DNA of 12,119 bases, from contig JAAYLO010000140.1 in assembly GCA_012521855.1 (NCBI GenBank), positions 1 through 12,119 on the forward strand, given 5' to 3'. Every line of letters starts with the position of its first letter. Position 1 is the stretch's first letter. Below the pieces are notes generated by a model, which saw only the letters and a program-made list of their open reading frames with translations, had not been told where the DNA came from and searched no databases. Made by a program: the position numbers and the translations under genes. This DNA is from Halanaerobiaceae bacterium (GTDB lineage: Bacteria > Bacillota > Halanaerobiia > Halanaerobiales > DTU029). Below are positions 6,558 to 12,119 of the stretch, in pieces.

Positions 6558-6565
6558 ATATCGGC
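6558..6565 (-). promoter_or_regulatory. Candidate sigma-28 promoter -10 element for hag
   Basis: GCCGATAT is an exact match to the sigma-28 (sigma-D) -10 consensus and lies 22 bases after the csrA stop. The matching -35 TAAA is not at the usual 15-base spacing; the nearest upstream TAAA is 21 bases away and includes the csrA stop codon. The element runs into TATAAT, so a sigma-A contribution is possible. Its position fits the known hag promoter after csrA. If active, the hag leader would be close to 300 bases long. Confidence 0.45.
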
Positions 6566-6587
6566 ATATCTCCTTTTTTCTGCTTTT

Positions 6588-6812
6588 TTAGTCCCTTTTC
6601 TTTAATTCTTTTAAGCTCGTTATTTCTATTTTCCTGACTGCCTCCCTGTTCTCCCGCTCTACCTCCTGATACAATTCTCCTCTGATGATGGCCAGTTCCC
6701 CGGGGGCATCAATTCCCAATTTGACTTTACCATTTTCAATTCCCACAACCCTGATTTTAATATCTTCGCCGATTATTATTTCTTCATCCAGTTTCCTTGT
6801 CAAAATGAGCAT
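6588..6812 (-). CDS. csrA: Carbon storage regulator CsrA, translational repressor of flagellin
   Basis: CsrA is a small dimeric RNA-binding protein that recognises GGA in hairpin loops. The 74 residues match the B. subtilis length. The first strand MLILTRK carries R6 and the last strand AIIRGELYQEV carries R44, the two RNA-contacting positions. Core residues such as IGEDIKIRV and GKVKLGIDAP are typical. The C-terminal helix contains N55, a position reported as important for FliW binding in B. subtilis. The C-terminal extension (about residues 58-74) is positively charged. Its ATG overlaps the fliW stop as TAATG, behind AGGTGG, so both proteins are probably made in coupled amounts. The hag leader downstream has two matching CsrA sites. 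In the family's known cycle, FliW bound to flagellin leaves CsrA free to repress hag; when flagellin is exported, FliW binds CsrA and lifts repression. Confidence 0.96.
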   Translation of the reverse strand: MLILTRKLDEEIIIGEDIKIRVVGIENGKVKLGIDAPGELAIIRGELYQEVERENREAVRKIEITSLKELKKRD

Positions 6813-7258
6813 TATTTTACCACCTGCTCTTCATCTGCAAAGACAGGCTGCCTGACAGGATAACCCTCCAGAATCAGCTGCCGGCCTATTTTTTCGCGCT
6901 TATTTATAATAAGCGGTGCAGCCAGATTTACAGTAGTATCTTTGATATCCTGGCGGATACTCACAGTTACAAATACCAGAAGGTCTTTCTCTGTTTCCAC
7001 CCTTAAAGCCTTTTCTATATTTTCTCCAATCTCAAATTCATAATCACTGACTATCTCCCAGGGAGATATCAGGATAAAGGCCAGCTCACTTTCCTCAACA
7101 GATTGCATAATCACAAATGGCGAATCTTCATCAAGAGGTAAGAGCACAAATTCCCTGTAATCAGAAAAACCGGGAATACCGACCGGAAAATCAATAATAT
7201 CATCTTCACTGATCTCTATAATTCCAAAATCCCTTGTCTTAATCTCCACAAAAAACAC
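6812..7258 (-). CDS. fliW: Flagellar assembly factor FliW
   Basis: FliW is a cytoplasmic beta-barrel protein that binds either flagellin or CsrA and so couples flagellin export to its translation. The 148-residue product shows the family signature FPVGIPGF at 24-31, then REFVLLPL at 35-42, LLVFVTVSI at 93-101, and TVNLAAPLIINKREKIGRQLIL at 109-130. The start used here is GTG 7258, with AGGA about 7 bases upstream. A second in-frame GTG at 7249 (behind AAGGAAG) gives a product beginning at EIKTRDFG and fits the usual N-terminus of the family slightly better, so the first three residues are uncertain. The gene begins 4 bases after the stop of the preceding gene and its own stop overlaps the csrA start. 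The conserved fliW-csrA-hag order is present. Confidence 0.96.
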   Translation of the reverse strand: MFFVEIKTRDFGIIEISEDDIIDFPVGIPGFSDYREFVLLPLDEDSPFVIMQSVEESELAFILISPWEIVSDYEFEIGENIEKALRVETEKDLLVFVTVSIRQDIKDTTVNLAAPLIINKREKIGRQLILEGYPVRQPVFADEEQVVK

Positions 7259-7262
7259 TTCC

Positions 7263-7835
7263 TTATCCTGTAATATTTAATTCTCCACCAATTACCTGAA
7301 TATCAATATGAGGGTATTGTTTCAGGTATACATTTACTTTGCCCCAATCCAGATCAACCCTGGTTTGAGCCAGTTGAGAATAGAAAATAATTCTCCCGGG
7401 GGTATATTCCATACTCAATTCAGCCTTTATTACATCTATCTCTGGTCCCCTTATCCAGGCCAGATTGACCTCTTTTTCCCCGGAAAAGGTCTCATCCACG
7501 GCAATATCACTGATAGTGGTGTTTTCTTCAATCCTCATCAGTCTGTCACCATTGATGCTGGTTCTCTTTACATATTCCAGATACACTTCTCTGCCTTTAC
7601 CGGCAATATCCTTGCTGATATCCGCTGGTTTTCTATAACCCAGATCATAATATGACGGATAATTATCTACATTGATCTCCACATGATCTGTCTCAATATC
7701 CAGTTTACCCATTTCCCGTTTTATTTGCAGCAGGGGTTTCCCCTGGATGGTTTTCAAATCAGGTTTCTTAATATCCAGGCCGATTAAGGCATGCTGCTGT
7801 TCTATCCTGATTTGAGGAAAATTCAAGAAAATCAC
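7263..7835 (-). CDS. DUF6470 (YviE-like) flagellar-operon protein of unknown function
   Basis: The 190-residue product fits the DUF6470/YviE family, found between flgL and fliW in Bacillota but without an assigned function. The N-terminus NFPQIRIEQQHALIGLDI (5-22) is the family hallmark: a short beta strand followed by a segment reminiscent of an alanine/glycine hydrophobic turn. The middle (about 40-75) is rich in alternating hydrophobic residues (KLDIETDHVEINVDNYP), and the C-terminal half (about 125-185) is also beta-like (RVDLDWGKVNVYL, HIDIQVIGGELNI). There is no signal peptide, so it is presumably cytoplasmic or exported by the flagellar system. The start GTG 7835 has GGAGG 7 bases upstream. 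It lies 24 bases after the flgL stop and 4 bases before fliW. A link to FliW or to filament assembly is inferred only from position. Confidence 0.85.
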   Translation of the reverse strand: MIFLNFPQIRIEQQHALIGLDIKKPDLKTIQGKPLLQIKREMGKLDIETDHVEINVDNYPSYYDLGYRKPADISKDIAGKGREVYLEYVKRTSINGDRLMRIEENTTISDIAVDETFSGEKEVNLAWIRGPEIDVIKAELSMEYTPGRIIFYSQLAQTRVDLDWGKVNVYLKQYPHIDIQVIGGELNITG

Positions 7836-7859
7836 CCCGTTTCCTCCATAAAAGAAACA

Positions 7860-8792
7860 CTAGCTTAAAAAATCCACCAATGAAGGCTGAATGATTCTGG
7901 CACCTACTGCCAGGGAAGCCCTGTAAACACTCTCCTGCATCTTCAACTCTGTTATTACTTCTGCTATATCTATATCCTCATTCTCTGATAAAGTTTTTCT
8001 GGTATGCAGTTTATAATCTTCTGCCCTGTTAAGGGACAATTCAAGCCTGTTGACTTTGGCCCCGATCTCTGCCCTGTGTTGCAGATTATTATCTATTAAT
8101 TCATCTATTTTTTCAATCACAGCAGAAAAGTCATTTAAGTTAACACTGCCTACATTACCTATACCATCACTTGAACTATCCTCCCGGCCCAGGAGTTCGT
8201 CAAAGGCCTTCAGTGTATCAATAGTCTCTTTGAAGGCTCTTTCTCCATCTATATTTATAACTATCTCAATACCTGCTCCAATCTCCCGCTTGATTTCTTT
8301 GTGATCACCATTAAAGACTATCTCTCCGTTTGCTCCTTCTGTAAAAGGAACAGGATCACCCGGGCGTATTTTGGTCATCTGCCCTGCAAAAACATATTTG
8401 CCTGCTACTTTGGAATTGGCAATATTGATAAGCTCATCCCTCAATTCCCTTATCTCTTCCTGGATATATACCCGGTCATTGTCATCCAGGGTATCATTTG
8501 CTGCCCGCACAGCCAGTTCTCTTGCCTTCTGCAGGATATCACCCTGGCTTTTTAAGAGGCTTTCTGTATTCTCCAGCCAGTCTTTTGCACTCCCGATATT
8601 CTTTATATATTGTTCTATATTGGCCAGTGAACTGTTTAAACTGACTGAGTTTATTGCTCCAATGGGGTTCTGGGACGGGTTTTCAAATTTTTTCCCTGAA
8701 GCAAGCTGTCTATTGTATTCATCAAGTCTCCTGATATTTTTTTGCAGATTCCGCATCATATTGTCAACCATAACACCAGTCGTAACCCGCAT
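7860..8792 (-). CDS. flgL: Flagellar hook-filament junction protein FlgL (HAP3)
   Basis: FlgL sits between FlgK and the first flagellins and adapts the hook to the filament. The 310 residues are close to the B. subtilis length (about 300). The flagellin-like N-terminal domain is visible: MRVTTGVMVDNMMRNLQKN at 1-19, LASGKKFENPSQNPIGAI at about 30-47, and a helix with ARELAVRAANDTLDDNDR at about 90-107. The family's usual PSDDP appears here as PSQNP. The middle (about 130-230) is the variable domain, starting with KYVFAGQ. The C-terminal helices contain NRLELSLNRAEDY and DIDIAEVITELKMQESVYRASLAVGARI, ending in SLVDFLS. The start ATG 8792 has AGGAGGT 7 bases upstream. It begins 12 bases after the flgK stop. 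Confidence 0.95.
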   Translation of the reverse strand: MRVTTGVMVDNMMRNLQKNIRRLDEYNRQLASGKKFENPSQNPIGAINSVSLNSSLANIEQYIKNIGSAKDWLENTESLLKSQGDILQKARELAVRAANDTLDDNDRVYIQEEIRELRDELINIANSKVAGKYVFAGQMTKIRPGDPVPFTEGANGEIVFNGDHKEIKREIGAGIEIVINIDGERAFKETIDTLKAFDELLGREDSSSDGIGNVGSVNLNDFSAVIEKIDELIDNNLQHRAEIGAKVNRLELSLNRAEDYKLHTRKTLSENEDIDIAEVITELKMQESVYRASLAVGARIIQPSLVDFLS

Positions 8793-8804
8793 AAACTCTA
8801 CCTC

Positions 8805-10277
8805 CTATCGTATTATCCCCATCAAACTATCCAGTATATATTGGGTGGTAGTAATAATCCTGGCAGCTGCATTATAGGCCTGCTGAAACCTGATAAGATT
8901 TGCCATCTCCTCATCAAGGGACACACCGGAAATACTGGTTCTCTGGTTTTCCAGCTGGTCCACCAGTACGGTCTGATTATTAACCATCCGGTCTGCCCTC
9001 TGGCCGTCTATACCCATTGTTGAGATCATTGATTTATAGAAATCAAACATGGTAGCAGTACCATTGTTAAATATTTTTTCTCCATTGACAACCTCTGCCA
9101 GTAAAATAGCATTATCCCCATTACCCATATTTCTAATCCCATCTGTACTTAATCCAGCGGCTATTTTATTCACTCCATCCTGTGCCAGTATCTCTGCACT
9201 CAGGCTGATATTGTGTGCATCAACAGCTACTCCCTCCGGTCCGGTAGGTGCGAAGAAGTCGCCGCCATCATTCCCGTCCAGATCATAACCTCCGCGATGC
9301 ACGGCATTGAACCTCTCTACCAGACCTCTGGCCAGCTCATCAAGCCTCGCCAGATACCTTCCAATCTCACCTGTATCATCACCATATTCATTTCTATAGC
9401 CGCCCCTCAGGTCCAGAATGGCCTTCAATTCTCCCCCCTCAATCAGGGCATTGGATTTTGTATTTGTAAAATAAATTATATCCTCAAACCGCCTTGTTTC
9501 ATCAGGGTTTTCTTTTATAGCCAGTTCATTGACTTTTTTCCCGCTGACCAGTCTGGTCCCGCCAAGGCTGATATGCAGATTGCCCTGACTATCCTCATAC
9601 CCCTGTACATTCACCAGGTAATTAAGCTGCTCAAAAAGAAGGTCCCGCCGGTCCAGCAGGTCATTTGGATTCTTCCCTGTACCCTTTACATCAACTATCT
9701 GTTCATTAAGATCAGCAATTCTCCTGGCAATGGAATTAATCTCATCTACGATTGTATTGACATCCTCATTGAGGGACCGCTTATAATCCATCAACTGGTC
9801 ATGCAAATTGTGAAAAGTATCGATCATGGTCTGGGCGGTCTGCTTTACTGACTCCCTTACAGCTGGATCTTCCGGAGAATTACTCAATTCCTGTAGTGCT
9901 TCCCAGAATTTTGTCATGGCATAACTCAGACTTGAGTCTGAAGGCTCATTGAAGATCAGCTCAATCCGGTGTATACCTTCATACATCTTTTCCCAGTATC
10001 CCAGTGCCTGTTTTTCCTCATTGATCTGACCATCCATAAACTTGTCCCTTATCCTGGAAATTTCCGCAATCTCAACACCTGTACCGACCTGTCCTGCCCC
10101 TGCAGGCATTCCAAAACCCGGAACTGTATAGGGATCTGTTGCTGTATGTATAGCCCGCTGCCTGCTGTATCCTTCTGTATTGGCATTGGCAATATTGTGG
10201 CCTGTCACATCCAGTGACTTCTGCTGGGCCTGTAAAGCCCTCAGGGCAGTATTTATTGTATTAAAATAATTGGCCAT
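8805..10277 (-). CDS. flgK: Flagellar hook-associated protein FlgK (HAP1)
   Basis: FlgK is the first junction protein added to the completed hook and is exported by the flagellar type III apparatus with FlgN as chaperone. The 490-residue protein has the rod-hook-type N-terminus: INTALRALQAQQKSLDVTGHNIANANTEGYSRQR (about 8-41). The conserved C-terminus includes SGVSLDEEMANLIRFQQAYNAAARIITTTQYILDSLMGI (about 450-488). Between them lie coiled-coil segments (about 140-200) and a variable beta domain (about 215-400). The start ATG 10277 has GAGGGGGG about 8 bases upstream, 13 bases after the flgN stop. There is no sign of truncation. It lies in the standard flgM-flgN-flgK-flgL order. Confidence 0.97.
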   Translation of the reverse strand: MANYFNTINTALRALQAQQKSLDVTGHNIANANTEGYSRQRAIHTATDPYTVPGFGMPAGAGQVGTGVEIAEISRIRDKFMDGQINEEKQALGYWEKMYEGIHRIELIFNEPSDSSLSYAMTKFWEALQELSNSPEDPAVRESVKQTAQTMIDTFHNLHDQLMDYKRSLNEDVNTIVDEINSIARRIADLNEQIVDVKGTGKNPNDLLDRRDLLFEQLNYLVNVQGYEDSQGNLHISLGGTRLVSGKKVNELAIKENPDETRRFEDIIYFTNTKSNALIEGGELKAILDLRGGYRNEYGDDTGEIGRYLARLDELARGLVERFNAVHRGGYDLDGNDGGDFFAPTGPEGVAVDAHNISLSAEILAQDGVNKIAAGLSTDGIRNMGNGDNAILLAEVVNGEKIFNNGTATMFDFYKSMISTMGIDGQRADRMVNNQTVLVDQLENQRTSISGVSLDEEMANLIRFQQAYNAAARIITTTQYILDSLMGIIR

Positions 10278-10290
10278 CTTTCTTCCCCCC

Positions 10291-10794
10291 TCAACCCTTT
10301 CTATCCAGTAAACGTCTGGTTTTATTCTTGACTGCTTTTTGCTTCATGTCATAAATAGCATTTTCCGGCTCTAATGCCTCCAGAAACATATTGATTGTTA
10401 CATTATTCAAATTAATGGCCTCTGTGACCAATAATTTATTCTGTTCATTCTGTTCCTGTAATCTATCGATAACATCCAGAAGCTTTTCCCTGATATCCAG
10501 CATCTTTTCCTGTTCAGAATCAGGTATAAGTTTTATGAGTTCCTGAAATGATATATCCTCTGCTTTCACATTTTTACTATCACAGATATTTATAATAATC
10601 TCATTTCTCCTGCCCTCAAGTTCTCTTACCTTTTCAATTATATCCTCTTCATTTTTCACATGGTCAACTAATTCATTTATACTGTTTTCAATAAGGGCAT
10701 CCTTCTTTTTGTCTGCCAGCTCTTTCATCTCACAATATAGCTCATACTCTTTTGTTAAAACCTCCAGCAGCTCATTATAAATATTTTCAGTCAT
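10291..10794 (-). CDS. flgN: FlgN-family flagellar export chaperone
   Basis: The 167-residue all-helical, highly charged protein (no signal peptide, few aromatic residues) fits FlgN/YvyG, the cytoplasmic chaperone that delivers FlgK and FlgL to the export gate. The N-terminal helix YNELLEVLTKEYELYCEMKELADKKKDALI (about 6-35) followed by the VDHVKNEEDIIEKVRELE helix is the typical pattern of the family. The C-terminal helices (about 90-140), with RLQEQNEQNKLLVTEAI, are long and amphipathic. The start ATG 10794 lies 4 bases after the flgM stop, and its AAGGAG ribosome site is formed by the last codons of flgM, so the two are coupled. Sequence conservation in FlgN is low, so identity rests on helical pattern and its place between flgM and flgK. 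Confidence 0.9.
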   Translation of the reverse strand: MTENIYNELLEVLTKEYELYCEMKELADKKKDALIENSINELVDHVKNEEDIIEKVRELEGRRNEIIINICDSKNVKAEDISFQELIKLIPDSEQEKMLDIREKLLDVIDRLQEQNEQNKLLVTEAINLNNVTINMFLEALEPENAIYDMKQKAVKNKTRRLLDRKG

Positions 10795-10798
10795 AGAA

Positions 10799-11071
10799 TT
10801 ACTCCTTATCTAATGACGACAATATTTTCCGGGCTACAGCCCTGCTGTCTACAGTATACCGCCCGCTTTCCATCTGCCTTTTGATATTTTCCACCTTTTC
10901 CTTCCGGACATCTGGTATCTCTCTTAAGAGTATCTCCAGTTCCTTGATCTGTTTTGCCTTACTGGAAATCTTCATGGAATCACCTTTGTGGTAAGCCCTT
11001 ATTTTTTCTGATTTCCTGTCTTTCTTATACTCCTGTTGTAATTTATTAAAGACAAGATTATTTATCTTCAT
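10799..11071 (-). CDS. flgM: Anti-sigma-28 factor FlgM
   Basis: FlgM holds sigma-28 (SigD) inactive until the hook-basal body is finished, when it is exported or inactivated so that late genes such as hag can be transcribed. I chose ATG 11071 (90 residues, MKINNLVFNK), which matches the usual MKI start of the family and has AAGGGG about 9 bases upstream. Upstream in-frame ATGs at 11092 and 11080 are possible, but the AAGGAG before 11092 is only two bases away. The N-terminal half is polar and probably disordered. The C-terminal sigma-binding part is recognisable as MKISSKAKQIKELEILL (33-49), DVRKEKVENIKRQMESGRYTVDSRAVARKIL (54-84). Its stop is 4 bases before flgN. It is preceded by a gap with a long hairpin and T-tract. 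Confidence 0.93.
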   Translation of the reverse strand: MKINNLVFNKLQQEYKKDRKSEKIRAYHKGDSMKISSKAKQIKELEILLREIPDVRKEKVENIKRQMESGRYTVDSRAVARKILSSLDKE

Positions 11072-11120
11072 AATTACCATCCCCTTCAACATTACTCCTT
11101 AATATATATGTCGTAAAGAT

Positions 11121-11201
11121 AAAAAAAAAATTAAGAAATAAAAAGCAACTGGAATCCTGACCAGACAAAAATATCTCCAGTTTACTCCCATTTCTTAATT
11201 T
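11121..11201 (-). terminator. Long two-part hairpin with T-tract between the yvyF-like gene and flgM
   Basis: On the minus strand a perfect 12-base outer stem (AAATTAAGAAAT 11201-11190 with 11139-11128) encloses a perfect 7-base inner stem (AACTGGA 11182-11176 with TCCAGTT 11153-11147). Weak G-U pairs lie between them and the loop is 22 bases. The 3' arm runs into ten consecutive T (seven beyond the stem). It looks like an intrinsic terminator or attenuator after the yvyF-like gene. The stem is AT-rich, so read-through is likely. Between the T-tract and flgM, TATATT at 11106-11101 or the sigma-28-like TACGACAT nearby might restart transcription, but both are poor matches. Confidence 0.6.
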
Positions 11202-11217
11202 ATTCTAAAGTGTTCAT

Positions 11218-11649
11218 CTATTGATTCCTTTTCTCAATTCTATCCTGTAAATACATCTTTCCCTTTGAATCATATCTTCTCTGTACGGCCTTTTCAGGCC
11301 TTTTTTTCCTATCATAGTTTACATGGAATCCTTCAATAAGAGTCTCCTGGCACTTTTCACAATACCTTCCTGAAGGAATAGGTATGCCGCAACGCTCACA
11401 ATCTACCATAAAATCAAAACTTAAGCCCTCTGCCAACAGGCGACCCTCCCGGACAAACTTAATGATTAAATCCCTGTCCACTTCAGTGGCAAGATGGACC
11501 TCTTCAATAGTGGCATTAGGATTATCCCAGAGAAAATCCTTAACTTTTTGAAACTGGTTTTCCTCATCATTTTTACATACATTACACATCTTGCTTTTTC
11601 CATCATAAGCGAAAATTTTCCCACACCGGGGACAATTTCTCAAATCCAT
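11218..11649 (-). CDS. YvyF-like flagellar operon zinc-ribbon protein (TIGR03826 type)
   Basis: This 143-residue protein resembles the YvyF family at the head of the flgM operon in Bacillota, whose role is thought to be regulatory. Counting from ATG 11649, it carries two zinc-ribbon-like cysteine sets: C6-C9 with C22-C25, and C84-C87 with C97-C100. Between them is a helix-turn-helix-like stretch TIEEVHLATEVDRDLIIKF (47-65), followed by VREGRL (66-71). The C-terminal tail (about 113-143) is strongly basic (DRKKRPEKAVQRR), suggesting nucleic acid or anionic partner binding (inference). GTG 11658 is an alternative start, but family members begin close to the CPRC motif, and GGGGTG lies 6 bases before ATG 11649. 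The gene has its own strong sigma-A promoter and is followed by a terminator-like hairpin. Confidence 0.85.
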   Translation of the reverse strand: MDLRNCPRCGKIFAYDGKSKMCNVCKNDEENQFQKVKDFLWDNPNATIEEVHLATEVDRDLIIKFVREGRLLAEGLSFDFMVDCERCGIPIPSGRYCEKCQETLIEGFHVNYDRKKRPEKAVQRRYDSKGKMYLQDRIEKRNQ

Positions 11650-11690
11650 GAAGGTCACCCCACTATTATTTATAAAGAAATCCTACTATC

Positions 11691-11718
11691 ATTATATCAC
11701 AAAATATGACAATTTCAA
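11691..11718 (-). promoter_or_regulatory. Sigma-A promoter of the yvyF-flgM operon
   Basis: TTGAAA (11718-11713) is separated by 16 bases from TATAAT (11696-11691). TG lies one base before the -10, forming the extended element TGATATAAT. This is a strong vegetative promoter in the gap after the glycosyltransferase gene. Transcription would start near 11684, about 35 bases before the yvyF-like start codon. It would feed flgM-flgN-flgK-flgL-DUF6470-fliW-csrA if the hairpin at 11121-11201 is read through. Confidence 0.75.
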
Positions 11719-11739
11719 AACACTTCTTCCTTTTTTTGC

Positions 11740-12119
11740 CTAGGATGATTCAAGCTGTTTATTTTCGCAAAGACTCAGGTAACCTGCAATAAGAGCTGTA
11801 GTCGTTTTTTCAATAGAAAAGGAAATAGATTTCTTTTCAGCATTTTCACTCATAGTTTTATAAAATAAAGAGTCAGTACTCAGTTTAAAAACAGCCTCTG
11901 CAAACTCTTCTTCATCTTCATCTACCAGTATACCATTAAGCATATTGTCAACCATATATCTGGTACCAGCAGCATTTACAGCAACAACAGGCAGGCCGCA
12001 GGCCATGGCCTCAATAGTAACCAGGCCCTGTGTTTCAGTTCTGGAGGGAAATACAAAAACATCACTCAATTGATAAAAGGCTATAACCCTTTCATGACTT
12101 TCCTTGCCTGTAAATATCA
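11740..12119 (-). CDS. GT4-family glycosyltransferase, C-terminal part
   Basis: The open frame enters from the right edge (first complete codon at 12117) with no start in the window, so the gene is partial at its 5' end. The visible 126 residues contain the GT4 (GT-B fold) C-terminal signature: YQLSDVFVFPSRTETQGLVTIEAMACGLPVVAV, with E at the conserved EAMACGLP motif that binds the nucleotide sugar, then AAGTRYMVDNMLNGILVDEDEEEFAEAV. The SRTETQG segment is common in diglycosyl- or monoglycosyl-diacylglycerol synthases, so a membrane glycolipid role is possible, but the acceptor cannot be told from this part. It is a different fold and role from the Maf transferase. The stop TAG is followed 22 bases later by the -35 of the flagellar promoter; no terminator hairpin is seen between them. 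Confidence 0.85.
   Translation of the reverse strand, partial: IFTGKESHERVIAFYQLSDVFVFPSRTETQGLVTIEAMACGLPVVAVNAAGTRYMVDNMLNGILVDEDEEEFAEAVFKLSTDSLFYKTMSENAEKKSISFSIEKTTTALIAGYLSLCENKQLESS

Noticed and set aside
8371..8877. Plus-strand open frame of 168 codons
   Set aside because: Antisense shadow of flgL and the end of flgK; hydrophobic composition arises from the opposite strand's coding pattern.
9213..9851. Plus-strand open frame of 212 codons
   Set aside because: Antisense shadow of flgK; no ribosome site or recognisable motif, while flgK is unmistakable on the minus strand.
11101..11135. Clear sigma-28 promoter for flgM
   Set aside because: The best match (TTAA, 15 bases, TACGACAT) has 3 of 4 and 5 of 8 consensus bases and lies in the T-tract of the hairpin; too weak to list as a promoter.
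1..12119. CRISPR arrays, insertion sequences, tRNA or rRNA genes
   Set aside because: No regularly spaced repeats, transposase-like genes, cloverleaf or ribosomal RNA sequence was seen anywhere in the window.

Overview
The window is an AT-rich stretch of a bacterial genome in which every convincing gene is on the minus strand. It holds the late flagellar (filament) locus in nearly the gene order known from Bacillus subtilis and many Clostridia: yvyF-like, flgM, flgN, flgK, flgL, yviE-like (DUF6470), fliW, csrA, hag, flaG, fliD, fliS. The fliW-csrA pair, the DUF6470 gene, a 74-residue CsrA and strong AGGAGG ribosome-binding sites point to a motile member of the Bacillota, probably a clostridia-type anaerobe. 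The sequence alone does not fix a genus.

In transcription order (high to low coordinates): the 3' end of a GT4 glycosyltransferase (11740-12119); a strong sigma-A promoter with an extended -10 (11691-11718); a small zinc-ribbon protein (yvyF family); a gap with a long hairpin and T-tract (11121-11201); then tightly packed flgM (anti-sigma-28), flgN (chaperone), flgK and flgL (hook-filament junction), DUF6470, fliW and csrA. A 331-base gap follows (6257-6587), carrying sigma-28-like -10 elements, a highly structured leader and two CsrA sites. Then come hag (flagellin), a terminator hairpin, flaG, fliD (cap), fliS (flagellin chaperone), a Maf/DUF115 flagellin glycosyltransferase, an unrecognised 193-residue protein, and the N-terminal part of pseB, the first enzyme of pseudaminic acid synthesis.

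The genes form one assembly-and-control unit. FlgM holds sigma-28 until the hook is complete. FlgN, FliS and FliW guard the secreted subunits. CsrA represses hag translation by binding the hag leader until FliW, freed when flagellin is exported, removes it. The Maf-PseB end implies that the filament is glycosylated with a nonulosonic acid.

The parts least explained by known biology are the hag leader and the 193-residue protein. Besides a textbook CsrA hairpin, the leader has a near-perfect 25-base-arm hairpin, an overlapping second stem with a GC-rich purine loop, a competing downstream pairing partner, and a 54-codon open frame whose stop overlaps the hag start. The 193-residue protein lies between maf and pseB and has a FliS-like helical pattern.
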